From positions 17,674,857-17,738,856 of the forward strand of contig NC_065545.1 of assembly GCF_932294415.1 (NCBI RefSeq): DNA of 64,000 nucleotides. The letters are read 5' to 3'. Below, piece after piece: positions 1-9,973 of the stretch. The translations under genes were made by a program, and so were the position numbers. The DNA is from Quercus robur. Its lineage: Eukaryota > Streptophyta > Magnoliopsida > Fagales > Fagaceae. Below the pieces are notes generated by a model. It ran no database searches, was not told the origin of the DNA, and saw only the letters and a list, made by a program, of their open reading frames with translations. Each line of letters starts with the position of its first letter. The first letter of the stretch is position 1.

Positions 1-98
1 CTAAACATGTAAAGAAGAATAACTTATGATACCCCCTTGTTACTATGACTTGTAATTGTTACCTGCTACGAAGCACCACGGCTTGTTCATGCCACATT

Positions 99-2694
99 TC
101 AAGTCGGACATGTACGACGGTTATGACCCTCTTGGCAACACAACCCACACTTCAACTTTGGTCCATTCTTAATCCACAATGAGGTTGGCAACTCCCTATC
201 CTCGTCATCCATCTCATTGCAGATTCTCGTGGACTTCAGCCGACCTTTCTCACAGATCAACTGCGGGTTTGGCATCACGGTTCTCCTTTCTTCTACCTCC
301 GACCATTCTAACCTATCTTTCAGTGGTTGGAATATCGGCTCGTAGCTGTGTGATACCATTCTTCCACGCAGTAGAAACGATCCATATACTCAGTGGCGTC
401 GTGGTTGTGCTTGGCACAAACTGCTATCAAGTGGGAACAGGGGATCTTGTTTGCTTCCCATTTGCCGCACGTGCATGTCATGTCCATGAGGGAAACCCTA
501 TGTGTGTGATCTCCCTCGCCAATGTTCAACAGTGAAGACTGTGTCTCCACTGTATATAACTGTTGTTGCGCGCTCATCCTTCTAACCAAATGGAGCTTCG
601 CCTTCTCTTGATTTGCCTTGAACTTGTCATAGGCATATTTGCACCACACTTGCCCCTCTTCCAACTGCACTAGGGTTTTGTTTCGACGTTCGTCAAAGTA
701 CGAGTTCACCTTGTAAAATGTGAACTTCACCATTGCAGTTATGGGCAAGCTACGTGCGCCCTTAAGTACCCCATTAAAGCACTTTGACAGGTTGGTTGTC
801 ATTGCCCTATATCAATGCCCATGGTCATGTACAAGTGTCCACTTTTCTTGATCTACCTCCTTAAGATAGTCGTACGCATTCGGGTTGACATTCTTGATGC
901 AATCCATGGTGTTTTCAAACTTCCTAACTTGATTCACAGTTGCTGCCTTCCATACCAAGTTCTTCAACGACACACTATTGAAGTTAGTGTTAACATTGCT
1001 TACTAAATGGCGAAGGCAATACCGGTGATGGGTTAAGGGCGGTTGTAAGTAGCCCATAGTGGTGTCATCGAAGCATGATTGTATCCCACGATGCTTGTCG
1101 GATATTATACACAAATTGGTCCGGTCTATAACATAGGTCAACAGGCATGCCAAGAACCATCCCCATGTCTCCGTGCTCTCACTTTTGACAACGGCAAACA
1201 CAAGTGGATAAACCTCGTTGTTACCATCTGTTGCCATTGCTATCAATAACTTTCGTTTGTACTTACTATAGAGGTGTGTTGCATCTATGCTTATCACTGG
1301 CCTGCAATGCCTGAACCTCTAATACATGGACCGAAAGCCTAAAACGCGGAGTTGAATATACAAGTCCTCGGGACATGGGGGTCGTACTTTAACGTGGTTA
1401 CAGTGTTCGGATCTGCATCGGACAATGCAGCTAGAAATCGTGGTAATTTTGCATACAACTTGTCAAAATCCCCGTAAATACGCGCAACTGCCTTCTGTTT
1501 GGCTTCCCGAACCTTGTACATAGTTACATCATGCCCGTGCCTTGCATGCAGCATACTACGCAAGTCCCTTACCTTTCGGGTTAGGTCCTCCTGTACATAC
1601 TTCTCAAGTGCAATGGAAATGAAATTTGAATCCATTGTCCACCCATCAGTCGCTACTTGAAGAGATGAGCAACTGTGGGGACCTTTACATTTACTAATGA
1701 CCCACATCCCATGCTTCTTGCTACAACTGGCCCAAATTGACCACAGACATGCTCCATGTATGCACCGCACTACCAGCCTATTGGTGTCAAACTTGATGAC
1801 CTTACATTGCTTATTATGCTCCATACAGTAGAGGGTCAACACATACTGAACAGAGGCTTTATTCTTGAATAGCATCCCCGTTGTCGGGTGGTCACCTTTA
1901 TGCCAACTTTTAAGATGTCCTGTGCCCAATGCAGGTGATGGGTCATTAATATTGTCCCATGTGTTTGATGTGAACCATTCTGGGATAGGAACTGTAGTAG
2001 GGCAATCCTCCTCATTGTTTTCGATTTGTGGTACATCTAAGACCTCCGCGTTGTCCACCGGTCCATCAGTATCAATGAACTCTTTGTACACATCTCGGCT
2101 GGCATCAATATCAATTCCCCTGTCCATATCAGCTTGGACATGTTCATATGTGTGACTAAACCCTCCCACATCATGTGTATGGGTGGCGCCCAACACTTCG
2201 GTGTTGTCTAAATCATCAACCGCATTGCATGGTTGATTATTGTAGGGCAAAGGCGTGGCATCGGCAAAGGAAGGATGCACGTCAAGTAGCGATGAGTGTG
2301 GCTTTTCCACCCCACTACCATGCTGTGAACTTGCACCAGCATGGAACCCAACAGCCTCAACAGTTACATATAAGTCGGACGCTATGAACTAGGGGGTCCG
2401 CTTAATCACTATCCACATCATGTCCACATCAGCATCGCAACCCAACGGATTTGAGTTGTAGACAACCTGAGTACTCACAAGTATCTGGGGGGCACGGTAC
2501 ACGATGGATATCTTATGTGACTCCCTATCCAACCCTAGAGCTTCCATTATCTTCCGGTGCAATTTTCTCAAGTGTGTTCTGCATTTCAACTCAATGAACT
2601 TCTGCTTCACTGACTCGCCTCTGTAGGACAGCCCATGCAAGTCATGGAAATATTGTTCCTCATCATAGTAAACGTAAAAGCAATGACGACCCAT
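99..2694 (-). pseudogene. MuDR-type Mutator-like transposase, broken
   Basis: This is a Mutator-like DDE transposase that would catalyse cut-and-paste transposition in the nucleus. The start chosen is the ATG of MGRHCFYVYYDEEQYF at 2694, the usual N-terminus of this class. Domains follow in order: an N-terminal module (2391-2694), a MuDR DNA-binding region with a CIHGACLWSIWASC segment, the DDE region (SIDATHLYSKYKRKLLIAMA at about 1240-1297, then IISDKHRGI), a SWIM finger CTCGKWEANKIPCSH (about 400), and a terminal CCHC knuckle CGLCCQEGHNRRTC. The reading is broken by TAG at 2389-2391, TAG at 1339-1341 replacing the conserved Trp of an AFGPC motif, a frameshift near 1315, TGA at 812-814 (probably Arg CGA) and a frameshift near 345. 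The order is otherwise complete, so this is a decayed full-length copy. Terminal repeats were not located. Confidence 0.9.
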
Positions 2695-2850
2695 GGCAGA
2701 CCTGGATAAGGACAATTAATTGTGGTTATCATGCAGAAGATAGGGGTTATGTTAATGCAGCAGTCATTAATCTTTTACGGATGCACTATAATGATATCCT
2801 AAGTATTCTTAACAAACTTGATTCGTTTGTACACAAACATTGGCCTTTTA

Positions 2851-3014
2851 GGAGAGATGTGCCACAGCAAAGAATCAGGGTCTTCCACATAACGCTTGGT
2901 GAGGATGCAATAGGGAGGAGGAAAATGCTAACATGGTCAGCAAAACTTGTTCACCTTGCAGGCTTTCTTTTTCAAAACCCACACACTAAAGCCTTTCAGA
3001 ACTGAAAGAGCCAT
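2851..3014. repeat. Direct repeat, copy A (about 165 bp)
   Basis: This block begins ggagagatgtgccacagcaa and ends after cccacacactaaagcctttc. It recurs in the same orientation at 3754-3921 with scattered differences. Copy A reads as a short open frame (LVHLAGFLFQNPHTKAF) that I do not recognise. The two copies bracket about 740 bp of microsatellite-rich sequence. They might be a captured fragment duplicated in tandem or remnants of element ends. Confidence 0.7.
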
Positions 3015-3189
3015 ACAATTTAAGCCTCTGATTGCTTGTTACATCATTGTTGATATCTATGAATGAATGCATATATCATCATGGGAATTCACCCTACAAT
3101 GTTTGTTTATATATATATGTTTATTTAGAATCCATACATACATTACTATATCTATACATATAGAGGAACAATATGTATACAATGTCACT

Positions 3190-3193
3190 ATCA

Positions 3194-3240
<47 letters not shown>
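3190..3240. repeat. CA microsatellite grading into TA
   Basis: A run of about 20 CA dinucleotides is followed by a short TA run. Nothing else is seen in it. Confidence 0.9.
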
Positions 3241-3242
<2 letters not shown>

Positions 3243-3412
3243 GATTTTGCTAATGTGTGTCCTAAGAGCACACAATAATTAATCGTTTTTGGGAAAAATT
3301 TTCTCGGGATTTTCAGTGTATTAACAGTTTTTGCAATTCCTAACAAAATGTTTCAAAAAATGTATGGCTGAATGTGTGGCTGAATGTGTGCCCTAAGGGC
3401 ATACATTATATA
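3240..3412. mobile_element. Small MITE-like element
   Basis: The left end reads tgtgtgtcctaagagcacac and the right end tgtgtgccctaagggcatac. Both contain the same self-complementary core (CCTTAGGG type) and are flanked by TA-rich sequence. Size and paired ends fit a miniature inverted-repeat element. The superfamily is not determined and no target duplication beyond TA is visible. Confidence 0.45.
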
Positions 3413-3513
3413 TATATATACATGTGATCATATATAGGTAGGTAGCTTTGTTTATATTTACATATATTTGCATATACATATATATGTGTGTGTGTGTGTG
3501 TGTGTGTATCTAC

Positions 3514-3555
<42 letters not shown>

Positions 3556-3660
3556 TTGTTCATGCCATATATACATCTGATCATATATGGGTAGGTAGGT
3601 TTATCTATATATAGATATATCTATACATACATATATATATATATACACACACATAGTGTC
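3413..3660. repeat. TA and TG microsatellites
   Basis: TA, TG and TATC simple repeats alternate, including two long TG runs at about 3486-3506 and 3525-3552. No gene is seen. Confidence 0.85.
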
Positions 3661-3753
3661 AGAACAAGACAATGCTAGAAAGCAATCACATTTATACTAA
3701 AATGCCAATCCAATTGTAATTACAGGGTTATGTAAGTCAAGATATACCTGTCA

Positions 3754-3921
3754 GGGGAGATGTGCCACAACAAAGAAGAAGGGGATCATAGCTATAGCAC
3801 GCTTGGTGAGGATGCAATAGTGACAAGGAAAATGCCAAAAGGGTCAGCAAACTTTGTTCACCTCGCAGGCTTTCTTTTTCAGAAACCCACACACTAAAGG
3901 TTTTTAGCACAGAAAAAGCCA
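3754..3921. repeat. Direct repeat, copy B
   Basis: This is the second copy of the block at 2851-3014, in the same orientation. It shares gatgtgccac, cttggtgaggatgcaatag and the stretch ggctttctttttca followed by cccacacactaaag. It has several small indels and no long open frame. Confidence 0.7.
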
Positions 3922-3965
3922 GACACGTGCATGGATTCTGAAATGCGGTGAGGGGGTGAATCATA

Positions 3966-4152
3966 ACTCGATATCCAAGAAGTCAATTTTCTTTACAAAC
4001 TCGACTTCTATGGTATCGAGTTACTGTTGACATGACATATTGACGCGCAATTCAGAAACTCGGTAATTTAGAAATCAAGTTACTCGTAACTCCGTATTGT
4101 CTAAATGGAGTTATTGCTATAACTCGATTTCTTTAAAATCGAGTTTTTGCTT
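3966..4152. repeat. ACTCGA inverted-repeat (hairpin) array
   Basis: Several short imperfect palindromes are built on aactcga/tcgagtt. The clearest is at about 4127-4151 (aactcgattt, loop, aaatcgagtt). Between the hairpins lies a tgacatattgacgcgc segment. The order hairpin, gcc/acg-rich spacer, hairpin matches the terminus at 24860-25117 and the terminal repeats of the element at 35400-41392. I infer that this is a degraded left end of a Mutator-like element, but no outermost terminal motif or target duplication was found here. Confidence 0.5.
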
Positions 4153-4252
4153 CCATTTCCTCTACAAAAAGGCAAACTTATTCCACATGTAAGAAGGTGC
4201 ATCCACCATTCTGGTGTAAGGAATTCCCACCATTGCGTCTTTGTAGAGCAGG

Positions 4253-4687
4253 ATGGGACGTACCTATGTTGTGTTTAATGTTCGTGTTCCAAGCATATAC
4301 GACAGTTGGCTAGATGCGAGCAGTCAAGTTCATAAATTCCCAAACGCCAATCAGAAATCATATAAAGATTGAAGGGAAGCAGAAGCCATATACATGGAGT
4401 ATTTGCATTGTAATGGTATGGACGTGCATGGTGGTGCGTCCGTATCATGGGCAACTCCGAACATATCAACCTCAACACCACCTAGCACTTCTCCAAGCGA
4501 AGGAACCAACTACGACAGTGGAGACATTAGGAACACCTTGTTAAGGTATCAGTTGGAAGTTGCCATTGAGGAGCGTGACCACGCGAGGATTGCAACCTTG
4601 AGTGCGAACATGTTGAATGAAGTGGTGGCCCATGTTGTGGGGGATGATGAAATTGATGCACCCACGAGACAACGTACGGGTAAATGA
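4253..4687 (+). pseudogene. RNase H1 N-terminal (viroplasmin-like) domain ORF with internal stop
   Basis: From the ATG at 4253 the frame reads MGRTYVVFNVRVPSIYDSW, then SSQVHKFPNANQKSYKD, which matches the Cauli_VI / RNase H1 N-terminal fold that binds RNA:DNA hybrid or dsRNA. A TGA at 4370-4372 interrupts it exactly where the family continues (REAEAIYMEYL). The frame then stays open to TGA at 4687 through a Ser/Thr-rich stretch and an acidic tail. No RNase H catalytic domain follows. The canonical GR-PGIY is NVRVPSIY here, so the domain is degraded. It lies just inside the ACTCGA hairpin array, and the hAT element begins 9 bp after its stop. Plants have many small proteins of this kind linked to transposons. 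Whether it once encoded part of the surrounding element is inference. Confidence 0.75.
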
Positions 4688-4688
4688 A

Positions 4689-4696
4689 TGCAAAAG
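4689..4696. repeat. hAT target-site duplication, left
   Basis: TGCAAAAG, identical to 8653-8660. An 8-bp duplication is the hAT signature. Confidence 0.92.
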
Positions 4697-4699
4697 CAA

Positions 4700-4790
4700 G
4701 GATGTCAATACCGTACCGGAAGCCGTACCGGTTTGGCCACCGGTATGATATATTTCGGATACCGGTCAATACCGGTGTACCGTTTCGGGT
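4700..4790. repeat. hAT left subterminal CCGGTAC cluster
   Basis: Repeated accgtaccgg, accggtatg and taccggtca words occur in both orientations and match the right-end cluster. They are probable transposase-binding sites by analogy with other hAT elements. Confidence 0.75.
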
Positions 4791-4980
4791 TTACCGCTAT
4801 TTTATATATTTAATATATATATATATACACACACACACACATACATACACAAAATCTCTATTTACCATAAAACAATACCTCAAAAATTCATGTTTACCAT
4901 AAAACATTACTTCAATTAAGAACAAATAATTCATTGTTTTAAACTTTAACATCAACTAAAAAAAAAAACACAATATAAAA

Positions 4981-5121
4981 TTGTTCATTACACACAAGGA
5001 AAACAAATAAACACAAATTACATAGGATTGTTCATTACACACAAAGAAAACAAATAAACACAAATTACATAGGATTGTTCATTACAAACAAAGAAAACAA
5101 ATAAACACAAATTACACAGGA
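4981..5121. repeat. 47-bp tandem repeat, 3 copies
   Basis: Units start at 4981, 5028 and 5075 (ttgttcattacacacaagg...). They are nearly identical and lie just downstream of the hAT transposase stop, so in its 3' untranslated region. Confidence 0.9.
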
Positions 5122-5122
5122 T

Positions 5123-5760
5123 CTACTCCCATCCTTCAAAAGGATTTACATCAGGACCATAATATACATGAGTATTAGCATCTGTCAACACAACATCATT
5201 TTCACCATCTTCCTCATCAAGAACAACAACATCATCATCATCATCATTATCATCTTCTAAAGTCATTGTTGCTAATGGTTCTTCAATGCTATCCCAATTC
5301 ACATCTTCCTCAGTTAGTATCAAAAATTCAGATTCCTCAGCTACCCAATCCTCCATTAAATCAATATTATCAAGGCTTATAGGATCCAAGTAATCCTTTG
5401 TCCTTCTAATGTTCCTACCAAAATCAATATCATACATTGGTGACATTTTCTAATCATTCAAAATAAAAATTGAATATATTTAAAAACATACCTTTCTCGT
5501 AACAATAGATTATACCGAACATACACCAAGTCATTCAAACGTTTATGCTCAAGCCTATTTCTCCTCTTGGAATGGACAAACTCAAATGTGCTCCAAGCTC
5601 TTTCACAACCAGTTGCACTACAACACTGACTTAGCACTCGAATTGCAAACTTTTGTAATTCCGGAGTGTCATTTCCAAATTGCTCCCACCAAGCAACTTC
5701 CAAAAATAAAAGAAATTATTAATTTAGAACAAAGCAAATAACAAACTTTCAAATGAAATG

Positions 5761-5793
<33 letters not shown>

Positions 5794-7607
5794 AGATACA
5801 TATAGCATACCTGGACTTAGTTTTTCACGTTGGCGGATTGCCATAGGCATTCCAAAGTCACCTAAAGACTTTTTGTATGATTCAATTTGAGAACTAAGAA
5901 TATCTTGCTCATCAGGATCAGAAACCAGCCTTGTAATGGTACTAAGTAGGCCTTTTGTAACATCTTTTTGCTTCTTAAATGACGGCCTAAAGAAGATTCC
6001 AGGGTTAAAATAACAACCTGCTACATGTAATGGACTATGGAGTTGTTTATCCCATCTAGCATCAATGACACTAGTAAATGGTATATATGCAGAAATTTTA
6101 TTCTTCAACCTTGCTTTTATATTCTCCTTTGCTTTATCCATTGCCTCATACAAGTATCCCATTGACGGTTTTTCATCCCCATCTACAAGACGTAGTACTC
6201 TACCCAAAGGCTCACTAATCTTCACTATTTGTTGACATTGTAACCAAAACTCTCTATCTTCCAAAACAATTGCAGCCACCTCTTTTCCCATGACATCTCT
6301 AGCATGTCGAGATTCAACCCATTGATCACAAGTAAACATTTGCCTAAGTTCTTTCTTGAACTTAGTCAAGCATTGAAGACTTAAAAATTAAGTTGCAAAC
6401 CTTGTGATGGCTGGACGAATCAAATCCCTACCATTAGTGAAGTCGCTTCTCATCAAAGCTAAAATCTTGCCATGGTTGTATATGAATTTGGTAATCTTTT
6501 TAGCCTTTTGAATGGTTTCATCAATGATAGGAAAATATCTTTTATCAGAAAAATTTTCCAACATTAAATCAATGCAATGGGCTGCACAAGGAGACCAATA
6601 GAATGTCCCATATTTCTGCATTAGCTTCTTTCCTGCAGACTTGTAAGAAGCATCATTATCTGTAATGAACTGCACAACGTGCTCAGGCCCAACTTCTTGA
6701 ACAACTTTATCAAACAACTTAAACAATGTATCTGCATCCTTTGTTAGGCCTGACACATCCAGGGATTTAAGAAACATGGTACCTCTAGGACAATACACTA
6801 AAAAATTAATGATTGGAGCTCTCTTTTGATTTGTCCACCCATCTGACATAATTGAACACCCATAAACTTTCCAATCATTTTTCACATCTAAGAGATAATC
6901 ATTCATTTCACCCACATGTTTTTGTAATAAAGGCCCCCTCAAGTCATGATAAGAAGGTCCCTTAAAACCAGGCCCAATAGCTGCTACACTATCTAAAGCT
7001 TCTTGATAATACACAGAGTGAGCGGCATGGAAAGGTATATTAGCATGGTACCACCATCTTGCAAAATTCATTCTTGCCTTCTCAACCATTTGCTTTGAGG
7101 CCAAAGAAGACCTTATGGATGGTTGAGAACCAGGTTTTGTTCTTGGAGCAAAATAGGATTTAATGTTTAACTTTTCTCCAACTTTTTCTTTCCCCTTGGT
7201 GTTATAATTACTAACTGATGAATGACTCTTTGAACCCCCTCTCTCATTATCATTATTACCTTCATCATGATGATGATCATCCTCCTCCTCCTCCTCTACA
7301 TCATAGGGATTTGCAATTTCTTTATTCATTCTTCTTCTTTTTTCTGTTTACTTTTCTTTAAATCTTCAATCAACTATTTCATTTGCCATTTTACATCTTC
7401 AGATACTTTTTTACATGCTTCAACATCACCCGGAATCCCAGCTAAATGATACTTGAGCCTAGTAATTCCTCCCCCCCTTATCATTTTACAACAAAAAGTA
7501 CACTGGGTGTTATTTCTTGCATCCGGCACAACACGGCCATAAGCCCATGCTGGATCCTCGGATCTTACAGCCGGGCCAGATGCTACACTTGATTGATTTT
7601 CAGTCAT
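5123..7607 (-). pseudogene. hAT transposase (BED finger, DUF659, hAT dimerisation), broken
   Basis: The ATG at 7607 opens a BED-type zinc finger (CTFCCKMIRGGGITRLKYHL). It is followed by the DUF659 catalytic region (SDGWTNQKRAPIINFLVY, FITDNDASYKSAGKKL, WSPCAAHCIDLMLE) and the C-terminal hAT dimerisation domain (CSATGCERAWSTFEFVHSKR). An acidic Asp/Glu-rich tail ends near 5123. Three exons fit: 7607-5811, about 5695-5492 and 5449-5123, with GT-AG borders. The reading is broken by TAG just after KWQMK (near 7374), a frameshift before MNKEIANPYD (near 7330) and TAA at 6388-6390 after TRFAT. It would have acted in the nucleus to excise this element. In its present state it cannot give a full protein. 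Confidence 0.92.
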
Positions 7608-7712
7608 AATTCACACTGCATATATACCATCAATTATTTGTTAATAACTCTAGTTACCTTTTTATTAATAGTCATACTAAGTTGTAAATTACTAACCCAA
7701 TATTTGAAGCTA

Positions 7713-8046
7713 ACCAAAATCAAGAATGAAACAACAATATATATCAATTCATGAACACAGAACCAACACAATAATCAATTTTGCTATCAATTCATAAACA
7801 CAGTAATCAAGTTTTTATTTATCATATTCCACATGAAGTATAATTCCACACAGAAAAAATTAAGACAAAATGTTACCTAAGACCAAAATCAAGAATGAAA
7901 CAACAATATATATCAATTCATGAACACAGAACCAACACAATAATCAATTTTGCTATCAATTCATAAACACAGTAATCAAGTTTTTATTTATCATATTCCA
8001 CATGAAATATAATTCCACACATAAAAAATTAAGACAAAATGTTACC
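7713..8046. repeat. Tandem duplication, about 169-bp unit
   Basis: The copies begin at 7713 and 7882 (accaaaatcaagaatgaaac) and both end in aagacaaaatgttacct. Only a few substitutions separate them. They lie in the 5' region of the hAT transposase. Confidence 0.93.
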
Positions 8047-8047
8047 T

Positions 8048-8370
8048 GAGAGTGGCCGAGAGAGTGAGAGACAGAGCAACGAAGAGTGAGAGACAGAGCA
8101 GCGGAGGGTGAGAGACGGAGCAGCGGCGAGTGAGAGACGGAGCAGCGGCGAGTGAGAGATAGAGTAGCAGCGGCGAGTGACGGAGTGAGAGACAAAGCAG
8201 CGGCGATGAGTGAGAGACAGAGCAGCAGCGGCAAGTGAGAGACAGAGCAGCGGCGAGTGAGAGACAGAGCAGCGGAGGGTGAGAGACAAAGCAGCGGAGC
8301 TGTCGAGAGTGAGAGACAGATTGGCCGAGAGAGTGAGAGAACAGAGCAGTTGAGAGAGAGCGTGAGAGAG
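8048..8370. repeat. GAGAGACAGAGCAGCGG minisatellite
   Basis: About a dozen imperfect copies of a 20-25 bp unit (gtgagagacagagcagcggc and variants). It is CT-rich on the transposase strand, so it would lie in the transposase promoter or leader. Its open frames (SVSHSPLLCLS repeats) are composition artefacts. Confidence 0.9.
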
Positions 8371-8489
8371 AGAAAGAAAGAAAGAGGGCTGTGCGGGAAC
8401 TAGGTAGTGCTAGGGTTTTAGAATTAGGATTTAATAAAATTACGATCTTGCCCTTGAAAATGTCAGAATTAACAAAACAGGTTTTTTTA

Positions 8490-8650
8490 CGTTTCGGTCC
8501 GGTATTCAAATACCGGCCGGTACAGCCGGTATTGGCCGGTACGGCCGGTATTTTTATCGGTACGAAACGTAGGGGTTAACCGTACCGGATCACCGGCCGG
8601 TACGGTATATTCCGGCCGTACCGGATGGTACGGTACGGTATTGACAACAA
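8490..8650. repeat. hAT right subterminal CCGGTAC cluster
   Basis: At least eight CCGG-centred words (taccggccggtac, ccggtattggccgg) occur in alternating orientation. This is the counterpart of 4700-4790. Confidence 0.8.
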
Positions 8651-8652
8651 TG

Positions 8653-8660
8653 TGCAAAAG
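8653..8660. repeat. hAT target-site duplication, right
   Basis: TGCAAAAG, identical to 4689-4696. Confidence 0.92.
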
Positions 8661-8811
8661 TATGACTTCTTCTTGTGGTATTCAGTAAGATATGTATACT
8701 TGCAAGTAACTAGTTTCGTGTGTGTGGTTTAACTAGAAGTGTCATCGTTTTCCAGCTGTTTGACTGGCAGATATGTATATATGGGGAAATAACCTTATTA
8801 TTTTTGTTTTT

Positions 8812-8975
8812 GGACTACTTTGGTCTTATTTGGTCCATTATTCTACTTTGGTCTTATTCGGTCCACTTTGGTCCTATTCGGTCTAGTACATTCTATTTTC
8901 TCTATTTGATCCTATTCAGTCAGCTTTGGTCGTATGAGATCTATTTGGTTCACTTTAGTCCATTATTGTGTAGTT
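8812..8975. repeat. Degenerate TTTGGTCC(T)ATTCGGTCC tandem repeat
   Basis: Repeated words such as ctttggtcctattcggtc form an imperfect tandem array with a period near 20 bp. The same family appears in reverse complement at 30633-30935. Confidence 0.75.
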
Positions 8976-9427
8976 ACAAAATACAAGATCAGCCCATACA
9001 CAATGAGCCACGATTAACGAATGTACATGACGTCAAAAACAACAATGAATTGCAAAACCTCTGGATGAATGCTTTGGAAATCCACTGGGAGGATTCACTT
9101 CAATCCATACCAATCAAAGAAAATTCAAACTTTAAAAAAGATAGGATCCAACCTTAGAAAAGGATCCAAATTCTTCAAGTCAATTCTGACAAATTTAATA
9201 CCCAGAATATAGAAAGTCCAGAAGAAAATAACCATGAATAAAAATTGACACCAACCAACTAAAAAAACAAATAACACAGTTATATAAAGATTCTTGAATC
9301 CCAAACACACTAAATAAAACCCCAAAATTATGATGTGACTTGTAATATTATTCTGAATTTAAAAAAAAAAAAGTTACACCTAAAATTTCAAAATTACTTA
9401 AAAAGTTAACATTACATGGATAAGTGT
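8976..9427. other. No gene recognised
   Basis: A short open stretch (NNELQNLWMNALEIHWEDSL, about 9035-9100 +) looks codon-like and could be another captured fragment, but I do not recognise it. The rest is AT-rich. Confidence 0.4.
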
Positions 9428-9655
9428 ATGATGCAAAATTGATGTTGGAAAAACTGATCCACAAGCGGTTAGTTTTTGTTGGTGACTCCCATTGGGAGAA
9501 ACCAATGGGAGTCCCTTCTTTGCATGCTCTCCACTGCAGTTCCCAACAAAGATTCAATCTATGAAGTGAATGGCAGCCCAATTACAAAGCACATGTTGTT
9601 CTTAGTCTTCAAGTTTAAGGACTACAACTGCATAGTGGAGTACTATAGGTTTCAA
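9428..9655 (+). pseudogene. Trichome-birefringence-like (TBL) fragment
   Basis: TBL proteins are Golgi O-acetyltransferases that modify cell-wall polysaccharides. The fragment reads AKLMLEKLIHKRLVFVGDS, carrying the GDS nucleophile motif. After a one-base frameshift next to that motif it continues NQWESLLCMLSTAVPNKDS, then YEVNGSPITKH, then FLVFKFKDYNCIVEYYR. It begins and ends abruptly: the last matching codons run into a possible splice donor at about 9649 and then into antisense ABCC sequence at about 9670. Only roughly 75 codons of a protein normally over 350 residues are present. It is a captured gene piece, not a gene. Confidence 0.85.
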
Positions 9656-9967
9656 TACATACATTACTATATCTTCCCTCCAGTTGGCTCCACTACACGA
9701 AATAGAGCATCTATGAGAGTGGTCTTCCCACTGCCAGTTCTGCCAACAATACCTATTTTGTGCCCTTCCTCAAATGTGCAACTAATCCCCCTCAAAACAA
9801 GTGGTGCATCAGGCCCATATCTGATCTGTTTTAACATTGATATTCTTAAAATCTCAGCATAAGAACCTTCTTTAATTTTAACATTAAATATAAAAAAAAA
9901 ATAGTTACCTGCAAACCATGTATCTCAACTTTACCCACAGATGGCCAATTTGATTGAGGCCGATTCT

Positions 9968-9973
9968 CTTCTA
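9968..9973. repeat. 6-bp direct repeat at left edge of the carrier-gene insert
   Basis: CTTCTA here and at 12140-12145 flank the mitochondrial-carrier piece inside the ABCC exon. Removing the insert and one copy restores a continuous ABCC exon. Confidence 0.65.

Larger units (their letters stand above)
4697..8652 (-). mobile_element. Complete hAT element (3956 bp)
   Basis: The element is bounded by perfect 8-bp duplications (TGCAAAAG). Its terminal repeats start CAAGGATGTCAATACCG on the left and CATTGTTGTCAATACCG on the right, read inward. Both ends carry dense subterminal CCGGTAC/GTACCGG motifs (4700-4790 and 8490-8650), the usual kind of transposase-binding arrangement in hAT elements. The internal gene is a BED/DUF659/hAT transposase on the minus strand, now broken. 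Tandem repeats sit between gene and right end. The insertion lies immediately downstream of the viroplasmin-like ORF stop. Confidence 0.93.

Noticed and set aside
179-535. Plus-strand 118-codon frame over the Mutator transposase
   Set aside because: Shadow of the minus-strand SWIM and knuckle region, which has clear motifs.
3057-3282. Overlapping frames on both strands near 3.1-3.3 kb
   Set aside because: Generated by CA/TG microsatellite sequence.
8029-8509. Several overlapping minus-strand frames with SVSHSPLLCLS repeats
   Set aside because: They are open in all frames because of the minisatellite at 8048-8370; no protein family is suggested.
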